Part shown: positions 11,361-21,940 of the stretch, in pieces
Numbering within the stretch: the first letter of the stretch is position 1
Layout: each line of letters begins with the position of its first letter
DNA from: Ichthyosporea sp. XGB-2017a
Taxonomy: Eukaryota > Opisthokonta > Ichthyosporea
Direction: 5' to 3'
Assembly (NCBI GenBank): GCA_002811675.1
Contig: PDIM01010373.1
Coordinates: forward strand, 172,477-201,145
DNA: 28,669 nucleotides
Made by a program: the position numbers and the translations under genes
The notes under the pieces: model-generated
Told to the model about the DNA's origin: nothing
The model's database searches: none
Seen by the model: only the letters and a program-made list of their open reading frames with translations

Positions 11361-11366
11361 AATAAA
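11361..11366 (+). terminator. AATAAA poly(A) signal of Hsp70
   Basis: Canonical AATAAA 87 nt after the Hsp70 stop codon. Cleavage 10 to 30 nt downstream would fall on or within the last exon of the opposing CLPTM1-family gene. Confidence 0.65.
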
Positions 11367-11383
11367 GTAGCTTACGTTTTGAG

Positions 11384-11389
11384 TTTATT
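11384..11389 (-). terminator. AATAAA overlapping the stop codon of the CLPTM1-family gene
   Basis: On the minus strand the coding region ends TCAGAATAATAAAC: the stop TAA (11390-11388) shares two bases with AATAAA (11389-11384). If used, the 3' untranslated region would be only about 15 to 30 nt. Confidence 0.45.
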
Positions 11390-13388
11390 ATTCTGATTTG
11401 ACCTTTTTCTTAGGAGATTCAGAAATCCCTTCAAGCAGGTTAAAGGAGGACTTTCGCTTTTTATCAACCGGGTAAATCCACCTTTGGTACAGATATATGA
11501 AAAATATGACATCTAAATAGCATAGACAAAAAAGACCACAGTGAGAAATTAGCTATGAAAGAACTGAAATTAAAATCCATATACTCTTCAACTTTGATAA
11601 ATAAACTAACCATCACGAAAGCAGGCAATTCGATGCACTAAAGGCATAGGAATAACAAAAGCAAAAAGGTCATCAATGAAAGTATTCATGTGATGGTATA
11701 CCATGGCTTTCCACGGTAGATGGTCCACGGATTTCAGCTATGTGCATGCAAATGAACATTACGTAGTTAGCATCAATTATCATACTGCATTCAAAGCGCA
11801 ATTATCAGAGCGCCACTTACTTTGTAATTTATAAATAATTGAGGTGTCATAATGGCAAATCCAAACGTGTAGACACTATTAGCTAAGCTGTTGATGATCC
11901 AAGAATACCAACTTCTATGTTCACGGAAGAGCAAGGAATAAAGGGAATAAACGAGAACGAAGGTTTGAAGGGCATAACTCAAATAACCCATAGCAAGTTG
12001 ATCATACTCTTCGGTAAGAGCATCATCTTTCATTTCGCCTTCTACTGTTGCACTGTCGGATGCTGAGTCATTCAGTACCTTTCTTCGGCAATGGAGAGCC
12101 CCCAATTTATCAAGTAAAGGACCCGCAGGAATACTGCAAATAAAGGGAAAGGGCTCATGGGGGGTCGAATGAAAAGAAGTTATTTGGGTTAAAACCTTCC
12201 TAGCTGAATAGTGAAAAACTTTTGCAACTTTCCACAGGGATATAATCGTTGCTAAAATTTGAGAAAATAAAACTACACTACTAACTTCATCTTCGTTGTC
12301 CAGAAAATAGAGTAAAATGATAACTTTGCAAATACCTAAATTCGATGTGTTAGGAAATTTAAAATAGAACCCTTACAAAAGTTAGATACACACTTACAGT
12401 CAAGTACAAGTCCACTCTTTGATATTCCCTTGAGGGTTTTCCTCCTCTGCCAAAAAGATATATCGCTTTTAAAAGAAAGGCAATCAAACAGCAAATGCAG
12501 GAAACTCACAGCAAAAGTCACCCCTAAGAGAATTGGGTTTGTTTGGGTAAAGAGCTTCTTAAGCATTTCAGAGTCTTTCGATGAGAATCCCAAGAAACTT
12601 TGATCAATGTATAACAGTGTTCTCTCAATAAGTCGCCATATTCGAAAATGACCCAGACTAATAGGAGAGAAGTGAATAGTAATGCTTTCTGTTTCATTTG
12701 TGCCATTCAATAGCTTCATGTTTTCTTTGATGGCAGATATTGTCTCAACATATACTATCGGTTTGAATTTGTTGGGATATTTCCTAATCACATAAAAGTG
12801 ACTCCCCAAATCCACAGGAACATCCATTTTGTTATACCAATTAAAATCGCTTACTAAATGAACATAAACATGCTCATTTAAATGAGCAGCTGGTGGCGGC
12901 TCCGGTTGCTCGCTATCTTTGATTTCTGGCACAAACACGAGGTGATCCGTATCGTCAATGTCCAGCGGGACGAATTTCCATGTCAGCTCGCTTCTAGCAT
13001 AAACTACAAACTCTTCTCTGCTCTCATCTTCGTACGTACTTTCAGGCGTTAAAAATACATGAAGATAAACGCTGTCATTAAATCCTACGTTGTCCCCAAA
13101 ATAAATCCCTACATTCCTCTCAAAATCAGACTTAAACCCAATATCTGATTCTTTCAAGACAAGGACTGAGCCCTCCAAGCTGAATCGTTCTTGAGTGCTA
13201 AAGAACACCTCCATTACATACTCATCGGATGGTTTAGCTAATGGCCCAATGCATTTATCCCCTCTCCCCACCCGATCCATGGCATCATTACACAGCGCTT
13301 GAAAAGGGTAAAAAAACGTAAAAAAGACAAAGCAGATATACGCACCATACACAGCAAAGCCACTGACAAGCAATTTTGTGAAAACCAT
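11388..13388 (-). CDS. CLPTM1-family multi-pass membrane protein
   Basis: Four exons (13388-12398, 12335-11821, 11737-11611, 11512-11388) encode 585 residues. Introns are 62, 83 and 98 nt. The start ATG gives MVFTKLLVSGFAVYGAY, a first membrane span as in CLPTM1L; the open frame upstream of it lacks an ATG. Diagnostic family blocks are ISLGHFRIW, NPILLGVTF, SDISFWQRRK, WYSWIINSL, FGFAIMTPQLFINYK, KSVDHLPWKA, NTFIDDLFAF and YLYQRWIYPVDK. The first half is a lumenal beta-rich domain, the second half holds the membrane helices. Human CLPTM1L is reported as an ER scramblase for glucosaminyl-phosphatidylinositol in GPI-anchor synthesis, and CLPTM1 retains GABA-A receptors in the ER. Length and N-terminus fit CLPTM1L slightly better, but the subfamily is not settled. 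The linker before the WYSW block is longer than in the human proteins. The tail ends in basic residues (SPKKKVKSE). Confidence 0.93.
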
Positions 13389-14250
13389 GATAATAAAACT
13401 CGGAATACTAGTGATTTCCAATAACACGATCAGCAAGTCCTTAAGTGCATAAAATCGCAAGACAAAACAAAAGCGGAATTTCAAATCCAAAACCTGCCTG
13501 AGGAGGATAAAAGAACTTGGACTCACTTGCACCAAATTGCTCAGGAGCCGAATCCAGTAGAAGTCAGCAAAACTTTGGGTACTCAACCCACAAATCTAAG
13601 TCAATCCCCCCACTTAATCAAAATGGCACTGTGATCTGTCAAGTCGTTGCACATCACCACAGTACTGCAGGGCGCCCCCTAGAATAATAATAACAACATC
13701 TTTCCACCATGTAGCTACTGTCTGTACCGCGCTGTGTGCATATCTCACAGCTAATCAAGTTATGAAGTCATGCACAACCACACAAGGTAACCCTCGATAG
13801 GAATACCATCATCCTTCCATAACCCTACTTCCCTCCTCAACACATCGGCTGTAGCCACTACCCTCCCTCCCGCAAGGCACGTGCCAAATCAAGAAACCCA
13901 AAAAACATCTACAGCTACGTGCCTGATTGCAGCTCTAGATCTTTCTCCCTGGTGCACCCCTGTTGCAATTATTTGCAACATTAATGGAAATCCTTTTTTA
14001 ATTATTGGCAAGGCCTCTTTCTCTTTATGTATCTGTTTCCATATTTATCTTTATCCATCTGTGGATGTGTGGGTACTTTACTTTTTTCCAGTGTATACGA
14101 TGGTTTTCTTTCTTCTTTGCTTGTTGTTATGCTTTGTTTTTATTTTTGGTTTGTTTAATCTTTGCTTTTCGATTTAGCGGATTCCTTTATCCTTTGTTCA
14201 TTTTATTTTACTTTGTTTTATTTTTTTTTCTTTGAAACAAACGGCTTAGA
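13389..14250. other. divergent spacer between CLPTM1-family and PX-RhoGAP genes
   Basis: About 860 nt without a supported gene. It should contain two promoters. The middle (13610-13900) is of mixed composition; the right part (14085-14235) is T-rich and runs up to the PX-RhoGAP start. Frames on both strands here either start with non-ATG codons or are Phe-rich products of T-tracts. Confidence 0.6.
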
Positions 14251-16409
14251 ATGGGCTCAGTTGAGAACCAAGAAACCTCTCTCAAAGAGGCATTGAAAAT
14301 ACATTCAGAGTCAGATGTACAGTCCTTGTCTCGAAAGAATGCTATTAGCGCTCTTAAAGGAAAAAATCGATCTGAAATTGAAGCCTCACGGTACCATAGC
14401 AGAAACCAAAGTTTAGGTAGATTGGTTAGCCAAGAGAATTCACCCGTCATTAGAAATTCAGTCCTCACTTCAAACGAACTACAAAGTATTACAAATGCGC
14501 TGTATGCAAGATGTGAACCCGGAAAAAACGCAGCTAAAAAAACCCTTGTTGTTCAATATAGTAAATTCAGCAATGCTTCAATGCTCAAAACCCCACACTT
14601 TCACTACACACACGTAGATGTTCCGAGGAAAAACTATGGAATTATATTAAAAAAAAGGGCTCGTTTTGAACTCTTTGGAGAATATGCGTACATTATTGAA
14701 GTCGTTGCAGGAAACACTTCGTGGAGCGTTAGACGGGCATACTTTCAGTTTGCTGAGCTTGATGAGCAACTTCATCAATGTTCCCTTTCAAGGGACTATA
14801 GTGCGCTACCAATCATTACAAACTCGGAAGGCAAAGAACTTCCTACGGACTACAAGCTTCTGTCCATATACATAGAGCGGCTAAACGATCTGTTGCCCCA
14901 TGGCCTCATGCTTTGCTCTCGCCTTTTGGGTTGGCTCGGGGTCAGTAAGCCTGATGTTCAACTAAATGATGTAGATAATAACGAAGACGGTAAAAGAGGA
15001 AGGTTCAGAAGAGTTGTGCGAAAATGGAAAAATAATAGTAGGCCAGATGAACATAATGCCTTGTGCGCTGATGAGGCGAGTAAAAAAAAAAGTAAAAATG
15101 CAGAAAGAAAACCTTCGCCGGTTCACAAAGAACCAAAGAAAAAGAAAATCTCCAAGGAACGAAGGAAAAGTAGCAGCAAAAAGAGGTGTTTTGAAGTCAA
15201 AAAGAAGTCAAAAAAAAACAAAAAAACAAAAAACTCCAAAAGTGGCATCAATTTGTTTGGAAGAGACTTGGCAGAATACCTCTGCTCTATAAATGCACAA
15301 GTGCCACCAATGGTCGTTAAACTCACCGCTTTTATTGAACACCACGGTCTTAGAGAGGGTCTTTATAGAATCTCAGGGATAAAATCGAACGTGAACAAAC
15401 TGAGGATTGCTCTGGAAAAGGACGACCTTCGTTGTCCAAATCCTTCATTTGACACCACGGCAGCAACCAACAATATTGCTTCCCACATTGACAAATGGCT
15501 CTGTGACACAGTCTGGAATGTCCTCCATCGCGAAACAAGGCCTACCTCGTTGCTCAATGATTCTTTTGATATTGAGGAAAAGCTTGAAGAGGATGATGGG
15601 TCCTTTAATGAGGATGCGTGGTGGATCAATGACCAAAACGAGCCCACCTCAAAAACCCACATCAGAGCCAATCAGTCAACAGACCTAGACCCCACCCCCC
15701 TTTCAGATCTCGGAATAACAGTCAAAGCTGAATTGCTTCGCTCGGTGCCCAAGGGTGACGTTCCCATTGATCCTCATCCAATAATCAAAAGTCAATGGAG
15801 GATGATTACATCTGTGCGACTGAGCCAATCCGAAGACATTCTGGCAAGTCCTCATACAAAGGACGCCCCTTCTACGCGCAGGCGTAGTAATGTCAGGGAT
15901 GATTTGGATGCCAGTGACCATAATATCGCAACCATCACAGGGGTTATTAAGCTCTACTTTCGCTCATTGCCCAACCCTTTAGTTCCTTTCAGCCTGTATT
16001 CCCATTTCATCAAAATAGGTGAGGGGTTTAAACTCACGAAGTCGAAAACTAAGCTAACAACAGAAGAACTGGTAAAGATAAAAAATGCTGTGAAGCGTCT
16101 CCCGCCACCCAATTCCGCAACTCTAGAATATCTCATTTCACATTTATCGCGGTAAGTAGTTGAGAGTTTTTGAAACCAATGGCATAACTAGTGCTAAAAA
16201 TGTACAACCTTCCTTTCTTTATCAGTATTTCAACATTTGAGGAGAAGACAAAGATGACTTCAAAAACGTTGGCAATTATCTGGGGCCCTAATGTGTTTCG
16301 CAGCCCATCAAATAACCTGGACTCCATCACACACGCCCACATATACGCAACTCTTATAGAGGCATTTATGATTCATCGAAAAGAGATTTTTGCATGTCCA
16401 CATTATTAA
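14251..16409 (+). CDS. PX-domain RhoGAP
   Basis: Exons 14251-16151 and 16226-16409 encode 694 residues; the 74-nt intron (GTAAGT to TTATCAG) lies within the GAP domain. The N-terminal 120 residues are unassigned. A PX-like phosphoinositide-binding fold covers about residues 135-235 (RRAYFQFAELDEQL, then LPTDYKLLSIYIERLNDLL). A very Lys-rich linker follows (250-330). The RhoGAP domain begins near 335 with NLFGRDLAEYL; the arginine finger is Arg373 in GLYRISG. The second half has GVIKLYFRSLPNPLVPF (Lys567, Arg571) and the catalytic-site Asn in WGPNVF. It should speed GTP hydrolysis on Rho/Rac/Cdc42-type GTPases at membranes marked by phosphoinositides. Oddity: about 155 extra acidic and Ser-rich residues separate the arginine finger from the KLYFR helix. 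It is convergent with the next gene, with 16 nt between stops. Confidence 0.9.
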
Positions 16410-16425
16410 GCTAGACCCCAATGTT

Positions 16426-16997
16426 TCACCGCTTCTCTCGACTCCATTCAACAAAATAGGGAAGGGATATCCCTGTACAGAAGGCTGCAATGTAATATGA
16501 TCCCATAGCACCAAGTGCCCTTGGGTAGATATTTTTTAAAGCTGCCTGCCATGTCTTAACAGAGAATTCAGGGGCCGTTCTATCTGTTATTGACAAGCAA
16601 TAATAGCCACAACAAAAACAATAAAAGAAAACACGTAAGTAATCACACAAAAGAAAGAAAGGAGTGAAATGCATGAAATGCATTACGTACTTATTTCTGG
16701 AGTTACTTTTTCAACGATTAGAGTTTTAAAAGCTCTTTGAGCACTTAATCCTACAGTCAGGGAAGCTATATGACTCGTGAAGCCTGCTCCCTTCACCGGA
16801 TCAATCACTCTAATATAATCTGCTGTCCCAGTGCGGGAGGGGGTATTCACATCATTCGTTTCTATCGCTGGTGGATTAATCCGCGAATCTATAATATTGG
16901 CTTCCCCAACATTTCTCCCAAAGTAATACACCCTATATGCAGAATAAGTAAACACACTAGCCCCTACAAGAGCTGGAGGAATCAATATAACCACCAT
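16426..16997 (-). CDS. small protein with two membrane spans, family not recognised
   Basis: Exons 16997-16691 and 16583-16426 encode 154 residues; the intron is 107 nt with a GTACGT donor and AATAACAG acceptor, phase 1, joining PEI to N-RTAPEF. The first 22 residues (MVVILIPPALVGASVFTYSA) form a hydrophobic span followed by YRVYYFGR, which could be a signal anchor. A second hydrophobic stretch is near residues 130-147 (GSYYIAAFCTGISLPYF), followed by a basic end (EWSREKR). The part between is polar with no motif I know. An inner mitochondrial or ER location is possible but not shown. The two open frames are adjacent and joined by good splice sites, which is the main support for a single gene. 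Confidence 0.65.
16620..16625 (+). terminator. AATAAA poly(A) signal, nearest for PX-RhoGAP
   Basis: First AATAAA on the plus strand after the PX-RhoGAP stop (211 nt away). It lies in the intron of the opposing two-span protein gene, so if used the RhoGAP mRNA would be antisense to the whole last exon of that gene. Confidence 0.35.
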
Positions 16998-17342
16998 CTG
17001 CTATGACTGCTATGATTCTTCTCTATGCACTTCCGTAAAAATTTATGCATAAATCCCCGCAGCAAAGAACTAAGACTTTAATGCAAATCCCGCCTACGCG
17101 AATACGACAGCTGTTGCGAGGCGCGCGTAAAAACCATCGTACGGTTTTTATAAATTGTTTTTATTTCCTCGGTTTTTATTTATATTTTTGTCAAGTTCTT
17201 GTTCCCTTTTTATTTTTTTACTTCGCTTTGCTTTCGTTCTTGTTTTCTGTTTTTTTTCTTCTTTTCTTGTTCTTGTCTTTTCTTTTTTATATCTTTTAAA
17301 TAGCTTTTCGAGGTATAATAAATATAAAACCTTGAGGCTTTT
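16998..17342. other. spacer between epsin and the small membrane protein gene
   Basis: About 345 nt between two minus-strand genes. The plus strand is T-rich from 17150 to 17300 (purine-rich on the coding strand). It should hold the epsin 3' end and the promoter of the small membrane protein gene. No coding frame is supported. Confidence 0.55.
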
Positions 17343-19492
17343 CTAAGCAAATGGGTTTTTGTTATCAAAATCTTGGTTGTAACTTGCGGCCGCTGGTTGG
17401 CTGTAGTTATTGAACATACCCTGCTGTTGGTTCAATGGAGCACCTCCTTGAGGCGTATTCATCATCCCCTGCTGCTGAAACCCTTGCTGTGGCGCCCCAT
17501 ATTGCATTGACTGTCCTTGGCCAAATTGATTAAACTGGCCACTCCCTGAAGGTGTGGGAATCAAAGGACTCGCAAAGCTGTTGCTTGGCTGTCCACCCAT
17601 ATTCTGGCCTGCCATGTTTCGCTGTTGCAGTTCATTCATCGTGAGTGGCTGGCGCCTCTCCTGGAATGGATTTTTTTTCTTATCAGCGTTCGCCATTGCG
17701 GTAGGGTTGATTCCTGTCTGGAACGGGTTAGTTGATGTAGGTTTGCTATTTGACTGAATAGAAAGAGAATCCAGATTAAACAAATTTTGGTTCTTAGTCC
17801 ACACATCATCTTTAGATGGTTCTTTAACGGCAGAAGAATTTCCAAAAAAGTCATCGCCAGATGGTTTCGATGAAGAATTAAAATCACCAAAGTCAGCATC
17901 AAAAGAGCTATCATTGCGAGCATTCAATCTGCTGAACTCATCAATCTTTGGATTATTTTTCGCAATGTTCGCAATCTGCTCATTTGGGTTGGATGGAGTG
18001 GGTTGCACTCCCCAAGGATCAGAAGAAATGGGGGCAGAAGACTCCACACCTGAGTTATTATCGTTCTTCACTGGGGATTCCCAAGATGTATTTGCTTGAG
18101 CAGACGAAGGGGTACTACCCCAGGGATCGCTACTCCCCCATGGGTCAGAAGGCTGTTGTGAATGTTGCTGTTGTTGCGAGTGAACGGGGGATGTTAAGTT
18201 CCCGCTCTGCTGCTGTGGTGCTGCTTGAGAAACGGAAGATGCCCACCCAGTTTCGCTGTTGCTGCCGAACGGATCAGCTGACTGTTGACGGCTAGCTTGA
18301 CCACCGCTAGGCTCCTGATGTCTGCCAAACGAATCGCCACCAAATGGGTCTTGTTGAGGAGTAGACTGATACTGTTGTGGCTGTTGACTGGACTGTGCAT
18401 ACTGCTGCTGACCTGATTGGGCATACCCACTGCTCAAATTTCCCCAAACATCATCTTCATCGGCAGGTCTTTGAGCACCTCCAGGGGATCCCAAAGCACC
18501 CCATGGGTCTGCACCAAGAATATCAATCATGTCGGAATGTTTTCTAGCATTTCTTTCGCCTTCTCTTTGACTTAGCTCAATGGCCCTTTGGACATCAGCA
18601 TTTTCGTTCTCCATTTCTAAGCGTCGCCTATATTCCTCCTCTTCCGCTTCCCTCTTACTAACAGCCAGCGCATATTCAAGCTCCTGTTGCTCATCGTTTG
18701 GAACCCCATTTGCGCGATTCAACTGCCCACTGTTTGTCTGGTAACCCCTATCAGAAATGCCAGTAGGTCCAACAGGGGCAGCCCCTTGTCTTTGATTGCC
18801 CCGGTTCGGAGCCATTCTTTCCCTTTGTCCACTTGGTGGAGGAGCAGAGGACCTAGAATAAGATGTTTGGAAATTAGGCCTACCAGAAATATTTCCTTTG
18901 CCTTCCATCTTTCCGCGAATAGAGGCAGCCTTTTCTCTCTCCTCATTCAAGGTCTCACTATCTTTCAGCAGATGAACAACTACCTTTGCCTTTTCTCTGA
19001 CATTAATACCCTGATCTTTTCCATCCTTGTCAATATATTGAAAGTTCTTCAACGTCTGAATGGCAAAAATTTCTTCTTGAGCAGCCACCGCTACTCTATC
19101 ACTTCCCGTCTTAATAATATATTCAAGAAGGACAAGAGACTTGTACACATGTCTCCAATTCTTTCCAGAGTCATTCATTCGCTTCCAAATCATGTTCATG
19201 ATTTGACTAAACTCCTCACTGTACACGGGAAGACAAAGCACATATACATGTAGGTAAAGGAAAATAAAAAGAAATCATAGGATTAGCACAGGCTTCAATA
19301 TAAAAAAAAACACGTACACGATTTCAGCAAAACAAGAATCACTTACGGATTATAAGTGCAATCAGCAATATAGGCCATCTGTGTGCCTGTTGCTCCCCAG
19401 GGGTCATTTGAGGTCGCAGATCTCACTTTTCTTTCAATATCGGAATAATTCTTCACGACATTTTTAATACTTCTCATAGTCTTATTCGGCAT
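17343..19492 (-). CDS. epsin-type endocytic adaptor (ENTH domain)
   Basis: Exons 19492-19347 and 19218-17343 encode 673 residues. Exon 1 (49 codons, start MPNKTMRSIKNVVKNYSD) joins exon 2 through a 128-nt intron, completing NPEEFSQIMNMIWKRMND. The ENTH domain (about 1-150) binds PI(4,5)P2 and bends membrane. Then come two ubiquitin-interacting motifs, near 225 (LEYALAVSKREAEEE) and 258 (VQRAIELSQREGER); several DPW motifs for AP-2 near 288, 408-415 and 455; a Gln/Ser-rich disordered stretch; and NPF motifs for EH-domain proteins near 543, 563 and at the extreme C-terminus (NPFA). Domain order matches animal and yeast epsins, so a role in clathrin-mediated uptake of ubiquitinated cargo is well supported. 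I saw no clear clathrin box. The short ATG-less start of the exon 2 frame is intron sequence. Confidence 0.96.
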
Positions 19493-20439
19493 CTTGCTTA
19501 TTATTACTATTCCACTCCTTTACTCCCACTATAAATTAAATACTCAACCAACGAAAGGAAACACAGAACAAAAAAAACAAAAAAAAAGCAAAGGCAAACA
19601 AACAAACAAACCGAAGCAACACTTTGAATCCAACAAATAATACAAATACAGATTTTACAATAAAGTTTTAAGTACCAAACAGTACTTATAATTCAAGGAG
19701 TCAAAAACTCATCATGAATTTATATATCAACGTAATTATCATAATTTCCCTCGCTCCGCCTCTCCAGTCTCCTCCTCTCCCTCCTGCTGTGCGCTGCCCG
19801 CAAAAAATACTAATTTCGAAAATTGAAAATTTCCGGTTTTATATTTTTATCATAAAAAAGAAAAGTGGACGACGTTGTTATTATTACCAAAAAAAAAAAA
19901 CACCCACACGACTTCACACGACCCATGATCGTGATGCAATGAGTACTGTGACTTTTCCCAGATCGAATGGACGGAAATAAATAACCACTTCGACTATATT
20001 CTCTATGTATTTATATAGTATGTAGTACATAGTATATTTATTATTTTAGGTTTAGCCTTGAGTGTGCAGCTTCTGCTTATATTTCGTTGATGGTTAGTTA
20101 GTTAGTTGGTTGATTTGGTTTGGCTTGTTGAGGACTGCTTGCTCAGTTGAGGGATAGAAGAAGAGAGAAGGTGGGGTATTGATTTTGATGTGTTTTAGTG
20201 TGGATGGAACTATGAACTTTTTGGGTGATTGAGAAAGTTGAGGCGCTTATTTTTATTCCGGTTTTTATAGTCGTGTTTTTTTTGTTGCAGGGAGTTGCTG
20301 TGCATGGGAGGGGCTTATTTTTGTAGTGTCTTCCTTCGTGAAGGATTGTGTTTTGTTTAAGGAAAGGGAATATAAAAAGTGTGTTTAACAAACTGTGAAT
20401 CTTAATATAGGGGCATTTGTAAAGCATTGTACACTGAAA
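19493..20439. other. divergent spacer between epsin and transporter genes
   Basis: About 950 nt. It holds A-rich runs near 19570-19590 and 19891-19900, a CT-rich patch (19748-19790), a short perfect inverted repeat TATGTA-G-TACATA near 20020-20032 and three TTAG repeats near 20094-20106. The last 250 nt, rich in T and G, are probably the transporter leader. Non-ATG or low-complexity frames only; no gene supported. Confidence 0.55.
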
Positions 20440-21756
20440 ATGTCGGGGTATATGCACCAGGGTCAATTACACCACCAAACACATCAGGCCTATGGGAATC
20501 AACCATATGGAACAGATGAAGGGAGAGGAACTTCGTCTAAACAGCCGGGAATAACAACTGGAGGAATGAACCACCACTCATCTCCAAGTAGGCTTGACAA
20601 TAGTGTTGGTCTTACTGCAAGTGTAGGATTGTCGGGATCGAATAGTAGTTTGAATTCAAGCTTTAGCTCTTCTAGGAAGGCGAAAAGAAGAAGCAGTATT
20701 TCACAGACTTTTGCGAAGCCTGTTAAAGTATTTGCATTGTGCGGAACATGGTATTTCTTCAGCGCATGCACCAACAATTTGGGGAAATCGATTCTGAACA
20801 AATTCCCGCATCCAGCCACCCTCACTATTTGCCAGTTTTTTTGTGTGACAGCAATAATAACGATCATGATGGATGTACTAAAAACACACAAAAGGCAGTA
20901 CGTTTCACGCGATAACTGGGTTTTACTTATTCTTCCTTTGTCAATTGGAAGAGTGTTTGGTTCGGTAATGTCTCAAATGAGCATCTGGAAAGTACCGGTG
21001 TCATATGCACATACCGTTAAAGCAATGTCTCCTATCTTCACTGTTATATTGTCTTCTTTAATTTTGGGAACAAAGCATACTCGGGAAGTATACATCTCGC
21101 TTGCTCCTATTGTCATTGGGGTTTTGATTGCGACTGTGTCGGAAATCGAATTCAATATTATCGGGCTTGTGTGTGCCCTTTCGTCGACCCTCGTATTTGG
21201 TCTTCAGAATATTTATTCAAAAAAACATATGAAAGATAGAAGGTTTGATCACTTGAATCTCCTCCTTAGTACCTCATCATTATCCTTAGCTCTATTGTTT
21301 CCTTTGTGGTTTTTTCTGGACTTCATTCCCTTGATGATGTCAGAGGAAGAATTAGATCCTCAATATGATTTGTGGTGGCTTCTGCCGCGTCTCATCGCAA
21401 ACGGATTGTGTAACAGTGGGCAATCAATAGTGGCATTTAACGTCTTATTTTTGATTTCACCCGTCTCATACTCTGTGGCTTCTTCAGCAAAACGAATCAT
21501 TATCATAACTTCTTCGATGTTGACGTTTCATAACAAAGTAACGACGACAAATGTGATTGGGATGGCAATAGCCATGGGTGGGGTTTTTATGTATAACAGG
21601 GCCAAAATGCTTGCACAGAAAAAGAGGAATGATAATGATATATTTAACCGTAGGAAGTCAGATGCTGACCTCGATTCATCCATTCAGGATCGACATATAA
21701 TAGGGAACGCGATGAAAGAATTGCCTACCTATTCGAAAGACATTCGCGTGTTGTGA
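20440..21756 (+). CDS. triose-phosphate-transporter-family nucleotide-sugar-type transporter (SLC35E1-like)
   Basis: One exon, 438 residues from the ATG (MSGYMHQGQ); the open frame starts 15 codons earlier at a GTG. The first 85 residues are a polar His/Ser-rich cytosolic tail ending in basic residues. About ten membrane spans follow to residue 410. Family blocks: WYFFSACTNNLGKSILNKFP, SIWKVPVSYAHTVKAMSPIF (nearly the same in human SLC35E1), LQNIYSKKHMKD, SPVSYSVASSAKRIIIIT and GMAIAMGGVFMYNRAK. The KVPVSYAHTVKA block and the conserved Lys-Arg of the ninth span place it in the TPT/SLC35E branch, acting in the Golgi or ER membrane as an antiporter. The substrate is not predictable; SLC35E1 itself has no settled substrate. 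It is not a plastid type, as no transit peptide is seen. It is convergent with the IQ protein, the stops 184 nt apart. Confidence 0.93.
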   Translation: MSGYMHQGQLHHQTHQAYGNQPYGTDEGRGTSSKQPGITTGGMNHHSSPSRLDNSVGLTASVGLSGSNSSLNSSFSSSRKAKRRSSISQTFAKPVKVFALCGTWYFFSACTNNLGKSILNKFPHPATLTICQFFCVTAIITIMMDVLKTHKRQYVSRDNWVLLILPLSIGRVFGSVMSQMSIWKVPVSYAHTVKAMSPIFTVILSSLILGTKHTREVYISLAPIVIGVLIATVSEIEFNIIGLVCALSSTLVFGLQNIYSKKHMKDRRFDHLNLLLSTSSLSLALLFPLWFFLDFIPLMMSEEELDPQYDLWWLLPRLIANGLCNSGQSIVAFNVLFLISPVSYSVASSAKRIIIITSSMLTFHNKVTTTNVIGMAIAMGGVFMYNRAKMLAQKKRNDNDIFNRRKSDADLDSSIQDRHIIGNAMKELPTYSKDIRVL

Positions 21757-21893
21757 AGTGGTTTGTGGCCAGACAATAATAGTGGTCCAAGTTGCGAGAA
21801 ACAGTAGCTACAGTAGCTACGTCATTATTAGCGGACTTTGACCTCAAAAACAAAAGGCTATATATGTACAGAAGTAAGCGGAATGAGTATAGA

Positions 21894-21899
21894 AATAAA
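21894..21899 (+). terminator. AATAAA poly(A) signal of the transporter
   Basis: AATAAA 138 nt after the transporter stop and 42 nt before the end of the IQ-protein coding region on the other strand. Confidence 0.55.
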
Positions 21900-21940
21900 T
21901 TATGTAATTGGAACTTAGTTCAAAAGCGGAATGCGCAGTA

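Noticed and set aside
12119-12200. Possible 62-nt intron in the linker of the CLPTM1-family protein
   Set aside because: Its removal shifts the frame to an early stop; the unspliced frame leads directly into the conserved membrane blocks.
13389-13586. N-terminal extension of the CLPTM1-family frame by 66 codons
   Set aside because: It begins at TTG after an in-frame stop; the internal ATG at 13388 gives a family-like first membrane span.
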